From the NCBI GenBank assembly GCA_022376515.1, contig WTXI01000036.1, positions 124,001-188,000 of the forward strand: a DNA stretch of 64,000 bases. Reading direction: 5' to 3'. Made by a program: the position numbers and the translations under genes. This document shows, piece after piece, positions 22,138-34,499 of the stretch. The notes beneath the pieces are model-generated. The model ran no database searches, was not told the origin of the DNA, and was given only the letters and a program-made list of their open reading frames with translations. Origin of the DNA: Lactifluus volemus (lineage: Eukaryota > Basidiomycota > Agaricomycetes > Russulales > Russulaceae). How positions within the stretch are numbered: the stretch's first letter is position 1; each line of letters begins with the position of its first letter.

Positions 22138-23172
22138 TCTCATGAGCTTCAACGATAGCGGGCAATTGGAATCAAGAAGACGAGGGAGAGGGAAGGGGTT
22201 CAAAGAAGAAAAAAAGGGCTATGCAACTAATACTACACATGGAGGGAAAAGGTAAAGAGGAGACTCCTATCCAAAGAACCAGAATGTGGATGTGAGAATA
22301 AAAAAAAAGACGGGATGTGGGATCTGGAGATGGGGTTCACGCCCACACGGCCTCTGCCCACCATCGCTTCTCTCCACCGCGTATGCCCCACTCGGCGATC
22401 CCCGCCGTACTCGCGACGTAAACCCACGAGCCGCGCGGATCGAAACATACACCAGCTAGATCCAAATGCGGTGGCATCGCGACCGCTCTCGAGCTCTCCG
22501 TACTCTCCATCTCCATCTCGGACGTCCCTGCCGTCGTCGCCGTCTCGTTTCCAGCCACTCCACCAACAGCAGCGCCCCCACTGTCATTGTCCGAATGCGG
22601 CGCGAAACGCCTCTGCTGCCGCGCAGAAACCGGTGGTGGAGATGCCGCGCGCGACGGTGCTCGTGAAGTGAGGCAGTCCGTCTCTGCTTCCGTCTCTGCT
22701 CCCACCTCGTCCACATCATTCGCATCAATGTCCACGTCCATCTCCGCATTTAGGCCCTGTTCTGCTGCGTGAGAGCGGGAAGCACGGGTGTCGACGCAAC
22801 CGGCGCTGGCACTGAAGTGTTCCCGGGCCCCGACCCAGATGTAGATGGCGCAGTAGTGAGCAGAACATCGCGAATCTGACGTACACGCATACGCAGACGC
22901 CGCTCGCGGTCCCTCTTTCTTTCACGCTCACGGTCACTGCCAGCGTGCCCTGCCAGCGGCGAAGGGCTGTGATAAAGGTGGTAGTAGTGTCCGTGACTGT
23001 GGGGATGGGTGTGGAGATGCGGCGCAGGGATGTGGGGCACTGGCAAGCGTGGGAGTGCTAGCCCGGGCGAAGGCACAGTGGTTCAGGCATCGCTGTTCGC
23101 GGCCAGTGTGCGAACATATGGCGAGTTTGCTGTCGACGAAGTGGGAGACGATGATGAGGCTGGTCGGGGCTC
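22138..23172 (-). pseudogene. Truncated copy of the 3' end of the WD-repeat gene
   Basis: This 1.03-kb segment matches 29255-30285 almost base for base, covering most of the last exon and the 3' flank of the WD-repeat gene. The encoded end (LAGVCFDPRGSWVYVAS ... EWGIRGGEKRWW) is preserved, but the frame is shifted between LPALTQQNRA and DVDIDAND, where the intact gene reads through. The homology stops abruptly near 23172 inside the exon. It is a dead fragment carried by a segmental duplication. Confidence 0.8.
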
Positions 23173-23286
23173 TAGGCCACTTAAGTAAGCAGATTTGGGA
23201 TGCTAACTAAGTTACTACTAGTAGTACTAGTATTTGGCTCGGGTTTCGTATCTCGGTTCTTCCTTCTCATCTCCTGTCTATTCCTG

Positions 23287-25442
23287 ATGGAGTACAACAT
23301 TTTCCGCGACGAACTCGCGATAAAGTATCCTGCTTATGGCCATGCACTGTGGGATCCGAGTCCATGCCGTGAGGGACTTGACTCCGCTGTACAAGTGGGC
23401 GATGTCGGTTTCACTCGCGACGGTAGATTTATTCGTCTATTCAACGTTCTGCTCCCTCGAGATCATCCATCCCATGAAAACTTCGGCGTTCCGGAATACC
23501 ATGAGCCGTTGAAACTCAAGATGTCAAATCATAAATACTCAAGCAGACTCAGTCCCAATAACTTTTGCTCCAGGGCAGTCAAGCCTGATCGAGATGAAAT
23601 AAGTGCCGCCGAGTGAGCGGAGCCCTATATTTGAATTTACAACCCTTTTTGTCACTAAACTCTTAACAGGCCAGGACCTGCAGTAACGTTTACATGTTCG
23701 CAGAAGCAAGGCGCAATCTTATCTCTTCCCGTGCCCGCCCATCGTGAAGAGACGTACGCTCGCGGGGATTTCGCTAAATGTATAACCAAACATATTGATG
23801 TCTGGTTTGCATTCGCTCGGGACCTTGGCTTAGGAGTAACCCGCATGGAGGATATCATCCTCGTCACCGGACGTGATCTTGCAAGATCCTGGACCAATGT
23901 TGTATTCTGTGAGAATCAGGGCGAAGAACAGGTGTCGTTTGGTGTTCAGGTTACCGTGACTGATACTTCCGATGTCACGGTACGATGGCAGGTCTCGCTT
24001 GAAGATGTTCGAGGGGCGACGGTCAATAATGGTCCGAGTGGCAAGGTATGCATTCCTGCATGATGTACTGTCCCGAGATGCTGAAACTTTAACTTGGATT
24101 GATATGCTCATATTAGAATCTGCCAGAGGATCAGTCCATATTCGTCAGGGGGTTCCGCGTCACCCGATTTCTCAAGATAATACCAAGGCTTCGAGGAGCA
24201 GCGGAGCCAACTTCGGACCTAGATCAGGATGAACCTGAATCTAATCATGATAAACGAGTCATAAGCACCCCGTCCGAAACCGACGTGAGAAGTCCATTTA
24301 ACGTCCCAACATTTATTTGACATCTCAAAGTATCAGGATCCCCTCCGCACGCTCCTCAATTATCTTGATCAAGCGAGTATCATTTGAGACTGACCGAATG
24401 GAAGTCCAAGACTAACAAATGTCACACAGCATGCACCCGAGTGTGACATGGCCCTCGTTCACGACGACGATCTTAGATACATTGATGTTACTGTGTGTTT
24501 ATTTCATCAGTTGATTGCAACATCTGCCTTACTCTTTCAGTCCCTAGAAAATCTTCGCCGAAATGCAGTTTTAGGCAACCTGCAGAATTCCAAGCCGGAG
24601 ATATGGTCAAGTCTGTGCGGTTGGTATACGCACGAACTATCTTAGTGAAGACATTTTTAAATGCGCACAGGTCTCGTTCCCGTCAGCCAGAGTGGTTCAG
24701 AAGCTGGGACATCAGTTGCTAAAGTAGCAATGTTATCTCACTATGTATTTGAGCCACCATCCGACAAAGACAACAGTGGTAGCCCAGCTGAAGCAACCTC
24801 GGTACGGAGATTACCTTTTATTCCCGTTCTATGAGCGCTCCGTGATCCCCACGACATTGTTAAGGTGACTTTGCGCGGTGAAATAGTGCCAGGAACTACG
24901 GCCAACAGGAGGTAAATCCACCATTTTATTCAAGTTGACTCATTCATCGTCTGACAATCTCGGTTGCTAGATTCAATGCCTTCGGACCCCTCCGTACAAG
25001 GACCAAGTATCGTGATACACTTGGGCAATCACCAAGTAGCCAGTCTATATCTGAGAACCAATCCGCACGGAATCGACAACTCGCTCTACTACCCTTCAAA
25101 AAAAAAATGACTCGATCCTTGTCACGACTTCCTCCCGCATCTTCCGTCACGAAGCCCTACGATGTTCCCCTCTCGCGACACCTCTCAAACTCTGTTCTTC
25201 CCACTTCGCCGTCCTCCAGTTCAAATACCCTAACCTTGGTTGGGGTCCGTCCACCTAGTCCACCTAGTCGACGTGCTCTGCGGTGCTCCAACTCAAGTAC
25301 CTCAACCCTGGTTGGGGTCTTTCCACCTAGTCCGCCCCCCTTCAAATCGGACTTCGGACTGACTTTCGTACCGGAGGACTTCGAACCGGACTTCGAACCG
25401 GACTTGGGACTGGACTGGGGACCGGACCCAAGAGACGACTAG
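23287..25442 (+). CDS. IFRDEL-family protein, copy 2
   Basis: Exon 1 begins MEYNIFRDELAIKYPAYGHA and ends at AGT GCC GCC GA before gtgagcgg (about 23612). Exon 2 carries KQGAILSLPVPAHREE and the RMEDIILVTGRDLARSW block, with a small insertion relative to copy 1 (VTVTDTSDVTVRW). The NLPEDQSIFVRGFRVTRFLK exon ends before gtgagaag. As in copy 1, the donor after the YQDPLRTLLNYLDQA exon reads GCGAGTATC and lacks the phase-0 GT of copy 3, so normal splicing there would lose the frame. The C-terminal tail differs from copy 1: it holds two LVGV-x-PPSP units and an acidic DFEPDFEPDLGLDWGPD end. The family function is unknown. Confidence 0.6.
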
Positions 25443-25928
25443 TGTCAATAGTCACCTCGTCGACCTTTGCGCGTCCCTGTAAGTATGTTAAGTAGATGCT
25501 GTACTTCTACTTTTATCACAGTCTGTTCGGAGACCACGGTGGAGACCAGAGATGAGAAGATTTGACAACGTCTATGCGGAGTCCTGTCGCGGTGTTGCAG
25601 TGTGTGCAAGGGAAAAGTTGATGCGCGTTTGAACCTTTTTTGAATGTCTCGTAGGTCGTGTATCGTATCGTCTGTAGCGTCGCCATGTCGGTAGCATGAG
25701 AATAAGTAACAGATGTGCAACAGGCTTTGTCAAAGCCAGTTTTCTAAACAAGTCTTCTACGGTTCCTTATTCGTGCAGGGTACAGTCACGTGCTACTAGA
25801 ATAAACTGTAGACTCTGTGAATGAACGCTCTTCATCATGACGATGGGGGAACTCAGCTATGAATGTAACGGCTCTGCACCTCGAATCCACTTCAATAGAA
25901 GTTACTCATGAGAGGTCACCGAAACGTC

Positions 25929-26139
25929 ATTTTTTTTTTTTTTTGAATTGGTGTTTATATTGTCCCTGCAAACATGCAACAAGACGTAATCTACAATACA
26001 AGTACCAACTTAGGGGGTAAAAGTGAGAGATCATAAGCAAAGAAGGGGGAATCGTAGGTGTAGGAAAGAAAAGGCTTTATATAGAAGGAGGCTGGAGAGG
26101 GAAGAGACAGAGGAAGCTTACGACAGCCGCTGTCCAACG
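25929..26139 (-). mobile_element. 211-bp SINE-like insertion with 11-bp target-site duplication
   Basis: ACCGAAACGTC at 25918-25928 recurs at 26140-26150. The insert starts at its left end with a run of 15 T (25930-25944), hence a poly(A) tail on the minus strand. The paralogous flank of copy 1 holds a single uninterrupted ACCGAAACGTC at 18505-18515, the empty site. I see no clear box A or box B of a tRNA-type promoter. Confidence 0.8.
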
Positions 26140-26294
26140 ACCGAAACGTCGTTGTTATCAAAGTAAACGTGATTCCGAGTTGGACTTCAAGTTCTGACTC
26201 ATATTAATATTATCGCTTATTTTTAAAGTAGCCGGACTTCTGAGGCTGGGCAGGCGAGGGTAGCTTAGTACCATATCACCCCAACACACACATA

Positions 26295-26385
26295 ATGGGG
26301 AGTCCTGGATGTCAAGACAAGTCACCCTCGACTCGGACAAAGCAAGGGACAAAGCCTGCGTCATACGCTCTACGCCACTTAAGTA
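26295..26385 (+). repeat. Short duplicated block (partner 19265-19330)
   Basis: The words gggagtcctggatgt and ctctacgccactta occur in the same order at both places; a related ccacttaagtaagcagattt also lies at 23177. It marks the upstream edge of the IFRDEL duplication units. Confidence 0.45.
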
Positions 26386-26462
26386 AGCAGATTTACTACT
26401 ACTAAGTTAGTAGTATTTGGCTCCGGCTTCGGTTCTTCCTGCTCATCTCTTGTCAATTCCTG

Positions 26463-27954
26463 ATGGACTACAACATTTTCCGCGACGAACTCGCGACAAA
26501 GTGTCCTGCTCATGGCCATGCACTATGGGATCCAAGCCATAATGGACAACACTCCGCTGTACAAGTAGGGGATGTCGGTTTCACACGCTATGGTCAATTT
26601 ATTCGTCTATTCAACGTTCTGCTTCCTCGAGATCATCCATCCCATAAAAACTTTGGCGTTCCGGAATACCATGAGCCGTTGGAACTCAGGATGTCAACAC
26701 ATATCAACCCGCGCAAACTCAGTCCCAATAACTTTTGCTCCAAAGCAGTCAAGCCTGATCGAGATGTATTAAGTGCCGCCAAGTGAGCGAAGCCCTACCT
26801 TTGCATGTACAGCCCTTCTTGTCACTAACCTCTTATCAGGCCAGACCCTGCACAAGTAACGTTTTCACGTTCGAAGAAGCAAGGCGCGATCTTATCCCTT
26901 CCCGTACCAGCCCATCGTGAAGACACAGTCGCCCTTGGAGATTTCGCTAAATGCATAACCAAACGTATTGATGTCTGGTTTGCATTCGCTCGGGACCTTG
27001 GCTTGGGAGTGACACGCATGGAGGATATCATCCTTGTCACCGGACGTGATCTTGCAAGATCCTGGACCAATGTTGTATTTTCCGAGAATCAGGGAGGAGA
27101 ACAGGTGACAATCGGTGTTCATGTTACTGGCATTTGCAATGTACAATGGGAGGTCCCACTTGAGGATACTCGAGGAGTAGCGATCAATTGTGGTCCGAGT
27201 GGACAGGTATGGCTCCTCCCATCCAAAGTCGCTGAAACAGCACTTCGATTAATATGGTCACATCAGTATCTGCCAGAGGATCAGTGCATATTCGTCAGGG
27301 GATTCCGTGTCCGTCGACGTTTTAGGATAATACCTATGCTTCGAGGAGCTGCGGAGCCGACTTTGGATGCAGATCGAGATGAGGCTGATTTTGACAAATA
27401 ACTCATAAGTATCCCACCTGAAACCGACGTAAGACAGCCCATTTAGCCTCCCTAGCTTTCTTTGACATTGCAAAGTATCAGGACCCCCTCCACACGTTGC
27501 TAGATTATCTAGCTACGGTGAGTGTTGGGACGTGCACTATCATGAATGCAAGTCCAAGTCTAAAAACCGTCGTGCAGAATGCACCCACAGACTGTGACAT
27601 GGCTCTTGTCCACGATGACGACCTTGGATATATTGACGTTGATGTGTGTTGTTCATCAGTTGATTGTGGCGTCCACCTCACTCTTTCAGTCACTGGATAA
27701 CCTCCAGCCAGATGCAGTATTAGGTAATCTAAGGAATTCCAGACCAGAGATATGGTCGACTCAATGTAGTATGTATTCTTCCATGGTGAAGGCATTTACA
27801 TGCAACTCTTGCCGAGGGTGGTTCAGAAGTTGAATTTTCAGTTGCTAAGGTTGCAACATTCTCTCGCAATGTGTTTGCAGCACTATCAGACGATCCTGAC
27901 TCAGTTGACGCTTGGAGTGGTGTTGATGTCTTGGAAGGACCCCTGGGCTCCTAG
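26463..27954 (+). CDS. IFRDEL-family protein, copy 3 (best preserved)
   Basis: Exon 1 (26463-26782) begins MDYNIFRDELATKCPAHGHA. Exon 2 starts at 26840 with the KQGAILSLPVPAHRED and RMEDIILVTGRDLARSW blocks. The YLPEDQCIFVRGFRVRRRF segment follows an acceptor at about 27270. The exon ending GATTATCTAGCTACG (27527) is followed by a good donor GTGAGT and joins in phase to NAPTDCDMALVHDDDLGYID. A further exon with GGSEVEFSVAKVATFS ends in a stop at 27952-27954. The Pro-rich tails of copies 1 and 2 are not needed here. Role unknown; this copy is the most likely to be functional. Confidence 0.65.
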
Positions 27955-27959
27955 CAAAA

Positions 27960-29254
27960 TTGAACCAACTTCGGTAGGTTGTTCTGGCGCCGCGCATGAT
28001 TGTGCTGACACTGTTCAGTCCAAGTCAACTTCGGGCAGCGAATCAAAGTCAGGAGCTGATGCCACATTAAGCCATTCAAATTTCAAAAGGTAAATCTACC
28101 GTTTAGTTGCCCCATCATTGTGTGTGGTTCCAGATCACAATTCCCCCTTCGTATCAAAATCGGGAGTTTCCTATGGTGCGCGTTCTTGTGCTTCATGATT
28201 CACGTCCAAATACACGTTGCATTGCACATCTCATTGCAATTCGTGTACCCGACTTTTTTTCCATTTCCTCGCGTTTAACGCTATGTCGGCCTTCCTATCT
28301 GGACTCACGTTGGGCCGAGCAATGCAGCACTTCGCGAATATCGGCCTGCTTCCTCTCCCGTCGCGGCTTGCATTTCTCACCGTGGTGCTCCTCGTGTTTC
28401 CTCTTGCGTTTCCCCTTGTGTTTCCACTCGAACTTTCCCTCGCCTCGTGCCAAGTGTCGCATCTCATGTTGGCCCTTGGGTTGACCACCGTGTTGCCAAC
28501 TCGCTGGATTGCTGCCGGTGTGTTGAGGCGTAAGTCCCCATTAACACGACGGTCCGCTCTGCATTCCTAAATTAGGTTCATCAGGACTGTTCGCTCTTCT
28601 GTTTTAATAGCGAGCTCTTCGAAATACCACGACAAAGTTTCGAGATGGGGGGGAAGATGAGGGCGACGAACATGCATCTGCTTATGATATTATTGTGAGG
28701 AACTGCTTTTTTTTTTCCCAGGTGATGTGATGATTCGTACAATTGTATATTTATAATACCTCGTGAAATTGCGTATCGCGTCGTCCATAGCGTCGTCTTG
28801 ATGGTAGCACAAATGTAATACATACTACAACAAGCCGGGCGGTAGTACTCCCGCTAGTCCAAGTCGGGGATTATGATTTTTTTTGGGAGGGGCGGGGTGA
28901 AGGACTACAAATACTAAGTCCCAGAAATGACTCAATCATAACCAACCGATGAAAAGGTTTGACGACAGAAAAAAAGTGGCACAATTCCTCAACTGGACCA
29001 GCCCGGGGCCAGACCTCCTGCCATTAACTCTTTTTTTTCAAGATCCATTTTTTTAATAATAAAAATTCATTCTTCGTAAAACATAAAATCGTAAAAAAAA
29101 GAACCCTGTCCACGGATTTTTGATCGCTACAAGATCAACAACACAAAAAAAAACAAAGAAAAGAGGAGAGGAATAGTGATGGTGTTGGTTTGGAGAAAAC
29201 TAGTCAGGGGGGCTGGGCAAAAGTTGTTGGGAAGAATAAGGGGGAGGTGGGCCT
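27960..29254. other. Downstream flank of copy 3, non-genic
   Basis: It holds a pyrimidine-rich stretch near 28380-28450 with repeated CTTGCGTTTCC-like words, the gtatcgcgtcgtccatagcg stretch shared with the other copies, and the 29029-29096 block shared with 19391-19456. No gene is supported. Confidence 0.45.
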
Positions 29255-29460
29255 TATGAGCTTCAACGATAGCGGGCAATTGGAATCAAGAAGACGAGGG
29301 AGAGAAAAGGGGTTCAAAGAAGAAAAAAAAGGCTATGCAACTAATACTACACACAGAGGGAAAAGAAAAAAAAAAGGGGAGGCTCCTATCCAAAACGTGG
29401 ATGATGTTACTTTGAAGTGAATAAAAAAAAAGACGAGATGTGGGATCCGGAGATGGGGTT

Positions 29461-32004
29461 TCACGCCCACACGGCCTCTGCCCACCATCGCTTCTCTCCA
29501 CCGCGTATGCCCCACTCGGCGATCCCCGCCGTACTCGCGACGTAAACCCACGAGCCGCGCGGATCGAAACATACACCAGCTAGATCCAAATGCGGTGGCA
29601 TCGCGACCGCTCTCGAGCTCTCCGTACTTTCCATCTCGGACGTCCCTGCCGTCGCCGTCTCGTCTCCAGCCACTCCACCAACAGCAGCGCCCCCACTGTC
29701 ATTGTCCGAATGCGGCGCGAAACGCCTCTGCTGCCGCGCAGAAACCGGTGGTGGAGATGCCGCGCGCGATGGTGCTCGTGAAGTGAGGCAGTCCGTCTCT
29801 GCTTCCGCCTCTGCTCCCATCTCGTCCACATCATCCGCATCAATGTCCACGTCCATCTCCGCGTTTATGCCCTGTTCCGCTGCGTGAGAGCGTCGTCGGG
29901 GAAGCACGGGTGTCGAGGCAACCGGCGCCGGCACTGAAGTGTTCCCGGGCCCCGATCCAGATGTAGATGGCGCAGTAGTGAGCAGAACATCGCGAATCTG
30001 ACGTACACGCAGACGCAGACGCCGCTCGCGGTCCCTCTCTCTTTCACGCTCGCGCTCACTGCCAGCGTGCCCTGCCAGCGGCGAAGGGCTGTGATAGAGG
30101 TGGTAGTAGTGTCCATGACCGTGGGGATGGGTGTGGAGATGCGGCGCAGGGATGTGGGGCAAGCGTGGGGGTGCTAGCCCGGGCGAAGGCACAGTGGTCC
30201 AGGCATCGCTATTCGCGGTCAGTGTGCGAACATATGGCGAGTTTGCTGTCGACGAAGTGGGAGACGATGATGAGGCCGGTCGGGGTGACGGTGACGGTTG
30301 AGGATCGGTGACAATCGCGGGGACGCGAACAATCTCTTCGTGCTCAAACGTGGTCGCGTCTACGACGTGGAGTAAAGACGTGTGCTGTAACCCAGATCAA
30401 TCTCTCCATAACAAGGGGGCAGTGAGAATGATGGGCGCACCTCGGTAAACGTCATAATTTCCTTTCCACCGATTCCCGAACTAAACTTGACATTCCTTAC
30501 ACCCCAACCAGGCGCCTTGCTTCCTGGCATTGTCCAGTCCCACGCATCCTCGTATAGCCAACCGCTAGCGCCACCCGTCGGCCTGTTCCCGCTTCTCGCC
30601 ATCCCGCCAGCGGCACCGGGTGGCGGACGACTGCGATCAGTAGTAAAAACCTTCATCGGTTTGCGGGAACGTACGTCCCACACCGCGACCATGCCCTCCT
30701 GAGACGCAACGGCAAACTTGGATCCGGAGGGCGAGAAAGCGGTGCAGAACGAGGCGGGGAGCGTGCCAACGCTGTGTAGTTGGTGTACGCTGGGTGGTGG
30801 GTTGAATGGCGGGAGGGTCAGCTGGGCGAGCGGAGTAAATGTGATTCGCGCGCCACCAGTCATGCCGTGCAAGTAGACTTGTGGTGAGTCGCCGACCGAT
30901 AGAAGCGTGCGACCATCTGGTGAGATCGAGGCTGTGCAGAGTTGACCGATCAGACCGAAGGTGATATCAATGGGCGTTAGATGAGATGAGATACAATATG
31001 AAGAACAGCGTACAATGGTTCACGGGTACGTCAAGACGCAGTGTGCCCACCTCGCTGATGCGCTTTGGTGGGCCATCAACGCCCTTGGTGCCGCGGACGT
31101 TGACATCGAAGAATTTGACGGTACAGTCATTGTTGCTGACCGCGACGCGAGGTTCGGCGCTGCTCTCATTTGAGCGGGTGAGGCTGAGGGAGGTAAGGAG
31201 CACGGAGTTGTTGATGGATCCGGAGAGGACATCGTCGTACTGCCATAATCTTCGACTAGCGCGAGTGGCAGGGTCAGAGGAGCTTCGTGAGGAGCCGCGT
31301 TTGGAATGGATCGATAGGTGTAGTTCAGCGTCTTGGCCGCCGGCAGCGAGGAGGCGCTCATCGGAATCGGGGATGTGAAGGGAGGCGATGGTATTCGGAG
31401 TATAGTTGAGGGATACTAGGGAGGTTTGTGTCTGTTTGGTCGATCAGCAACTGGAGCTGATTAGGACAAGGGAACGCATAGGTTGGCAGTACGGCGGAGG
31501 AAGTGTGCGGAATATCAGCATCAGCATCAGGGACAAATATCTGGACCTGGGTAACCAGAGATACGGAATTGTGTCGTAGTTTGATTGCGAAATACAGGTG
31601 AATCCCGCCACACGTGCATTTCCTTTCAACCCCAACGAGTCCGTCTGTTCCTTTCCTTTCCTTACTTTCTTTGTCGCTCTCATTGGCACACAGAGGCACA
31701 ATAAGAAATAAAAAGAAAGAAAAAAAGGGGGGGACAAAAAGATGAGATGGAAAGGAAAGGGACTAACAGAGGAAGGATCGGTCATGTCGCGTTCCATTAT
31801 ACACTGGTCTTGGACGTAGTTGACGACACCACGCTCGTCTGGACATATAATGAGATCTCTGAGTTGCCTGGGATAGAAAATATATATATGAGACAAAGCG
31901 CAGTGAGTTTGGAGGTTTAAAAAAACGCACACATGACATATCGTAACAGGTTGACGGACAATATTGGTTGGTTGTGGCGTGAGGAGCGATTGTGAGCGAG
32001 CCAT
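29461..32004 (-). CDS. WD-repeat protein with DUF2415-like segment
   Basis: Six exons predicted on the minus strand: 32004-31931, 31867-31768, 31546-31493, 31431-31014, 30931-30441 and 30384-29461, giving 686 residues in phase throughout. Early exons read QLRDLIICPDERGVVNYVQ and SLNYTPNTIASLHIPDSDER. Later ones carry WD-type units (RVAVSNNDCTVKFFDV; SISPDGRTLLSVGDS; FSPSGSKFAVASQEGMVAVW) and GWGVRNVKFSS ... EIMTFTEHTSLLHVVDATTF, which I recognise as the DUF2415 signature of fungal WD proteins. The last exon has a long low-complexity insert rich in His, Arg and Ser before a conserved FDPRGSWVYVAS end. Function is not established. The end of this gene was copied to 22.1-23.2 kb. Confidence 0.75.
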
Positions 32005-32342
32005 GATGGTAGAGAAGAAGAGATGAGAAAGGAGGAAGAGGAAAGTTGACTCGGGGACACAGAGCAACAAATAAGGAGAAGGAGGGAGGGCGAGGGCCAA
32101 AGTGGAGCGCGGTCGGGACACGGAAACACGATTACAAGTCACTCAATCGGCCCGGTCTCGACCCTCTCTCTAACTGGTCAGAATCACGTGTGTATAATTG
32201 CAAAGGTTATGCTAACGACATCTATGCCAACAGTCATGTCCACAGTCGTCAGATTTGTATGTGTATGTATGTGCTTTTCGTACCTTCGTGAGTAATAAAA
32301 AATAAACAAGAAAATTTGTTAGAGTTGCGCGACAAATGAGAT

Positions 32343-34015
32343 TCACACTCGGCGCGTCATCGTGCGACCACCAGCCTTCATCCCACCCCCATCCGACGTT
32401 CCCAACCGACCACCACCAACGGTCATTAAAGGCCGCACAGGACCAGACATGGTCGACGTTTGCCGCGCGGCCACATTAGACCCGCCTCCACGTGAGGTCG
32501 GCGGGCGCAAGCCGGACGGACGTGAGCCGCCAGCGCTCACCGCTCTCACTTTTGGTCGCTGCAAAACCATCTGTTTGTTCGACTGAGACGGCACCCGCAC
32601 GGACGCGGCAGCCGGGAGCGCCACCTTGGCGTGCGCAGGTGGGCGTTGTACTCCACCAAGTGCCATAGTACTTGGCGTCAGCGCAGGACGGGTTGAGGAT
32701 ATAGCTCCATTTTGGCGAGCGGGAACTGGTGCCACCACAGCGGGTGCAATCACTCCTTCAGGTTTTGCCCTTTTCGTGATGCGTAGAGCCGCTGTCGGTG
32801 CGGGGACGGGAAGCCCAGAGATCGATGTGCGCGCGCCCTGCCTTGCGAGGACCGCTGAAGGCCGGGTAGAGTTAGTCGGACCTGCAGATACCTGTAGTTT
32901 TGTCTTTGGTCGGACAAACTGGCGTACGGGTGCCTGTAGCGCTGGAGGGTAACGGTCAGAGAATCATCTAAGGATGAAAAAAGATATCACTGACTGGGAA
33001 GGATACAGTTCCCGAACTGCGCTGGCGGTGTCGACACTCTAACCATGACTGGGTCCATTTTCTGCTCGACCCCGTCTTCTGCCATATTCACATCGCGCAG
33101 CCTGTCTGCCAGAAAACCATCGACATCCGGCTCGTCCTCACTTTCAGAGTTCGATGCATCGCACTCCATCACCAGCACCTTCTTCGCCCGCAGCTCTACC
33201 TCCATATCCATCTCGAGGTCGCCCAACGAGTCGTTCTCAGGGAGCGAGATCTTCTCCTTCAACAAATCAAACGACGACTCTGCAAAATGCACACTCAAAC
33301 ACTCTTGTAGGTCCACCGAGGTCCGTCGAGGGTCAGTGTCCGGAAAAGTCCGGAGCATTGCGCCAGGACGTAGACGCAACTGTTGTCGCGTAGGTGACGG
33401 TGACGGTGACTCCGCGGGAGTGACGGCGATCCGCGGAGCCGATGGCGTAGACGGTGGAGAAGGAGACGTGGCGCCATTTATGGCATTGATGACAGAAGCG
33501 AGAGGAGAAGACGATGGTGCAGGAGAGGGGCGCGTCAGTTTGAGTGTAGACGGGGACCCAAATAGCGAAGTCGGTGTTCCCGCAGCAGACGATGTTTTTT
33601 TGAGTGCGATATCTGCGAGAGGGCGTCGCTGAGATGACATTTGCACGTCTTCCACGTTGACGGGACGCGTCACGGTCTCGCGCCTAATAACGAGGTTGCA
33701 TTCGTCATCAGAGTCCGAGAAATCTGACACACTCGGTTCGTCAACATCGATCAGACGGCCCTTTAACAAGGGCTGAGGCAGCTGCTGTGTCTTCGATCGC
33801 GTGTAGGTGCGGCTGAAGAACTTGGTGAGCGTGATTGGGCTGTCGCCAGAAACCGCAGGAGCGGCATTTTCCTTGTCGGAGCCCAAGTCTGGCGAGTGAG
33901 CATCACGACAAGGAGGTGTAGTCGGCTCTGCTGAGAAAAGGGGGTCGAAGAGGGTGAGAAGGCTCTCCCGTGGGCGATTAATGTTCATGATGGGGGGGTG
34001 AACGTGTTGGTTCAT
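32343..34015 (-). CDS. Disordered KEN-box protein, unknown function
   Basis: Two exons (34015-32995 and 32941-32343, intron 53 nt, gtcagt to cctccag) give 539 residues. The N-terminal part has LLTLFDPLF, then a DKENAAP motif (residues about 50-56), which is the KEN degron recognised by the anaphase-promoting complex in cell-cycle proteins. Acidic clusters (DFSDSDDE), Ser/Pro-rich stretches and SP/TP sites follow. The second exon is basic, rich in Arg, Pro, Thr and Gly, ending GGRTMTRRV. No globular domain is visible. A mitotic or chromatin-associated regulator is a guess from the KEN box and composition only. The first ATG of the frame is chosen; MNINRPRESLL ten codons later is an alternative start. 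Confidence 0.6.
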
Positions 34016-34019
34016 TCGT

Positions 34020-34480
34020 CTCAGCGCGCGTCCTCAGTCGAGGATCACGTGATCGAAACAAGCATGAGCCCCGGGCCTTCAGGCTCCTTCCTTTCCTTCA
34101 AAAGTTTACCTTAGCTTGTGAGGCGCTACCACATGACGTGCTTCTGGCTCGTTGGTTGTATTCATAAGGATTGGCGACCCCAGGCCTCATTTTCGTTAAG
34201 AAACAGCGCCACTATCCTCGAACTACAGTACCTCATGCTTGCCTCGCTCCTCGTTTATCAGGACTACGAATGTGAAGTCCGGGGAGTAGGCGAATAGGTC
34301 TCATGTGCTTCTCTCACTGCCATTCTCGCTGCCATTTCAGAACAACTTATCGAGCGGTTTGCGATGGAGGAGCATGAGGCATTTTTGGAAGGTTACAAGG
34401 GTTTGGGAGGAACAGGTACTTGCAACCTAGTACCTACTGTGTATAGTGGTAACAAGTGCAGTTGCAGTTTACCTTTGTAG
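34020..34480. other. Intergenic between the KEN-box gene and an orphan-family relic
   Basis: Contains the likely promoter of the minus-strand gene. No other gene is visible. Confidence 0.5.
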
Positions 34481-34499
34481 ATCCACCTGCGCTGTACAC

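Noticed and set aside
31444..32142. A 232-residue minus-strand frame
   Set aside because: It reads through two introns of the WD-repeat gene; the spliced model explains the conserved words in other frames.
33045..33632. A 195-residue plus-strand Ser-rich frame
   Set aside because: It is the complement of the KEN-box protein exon, whose splice join and motifs support the minus strand.
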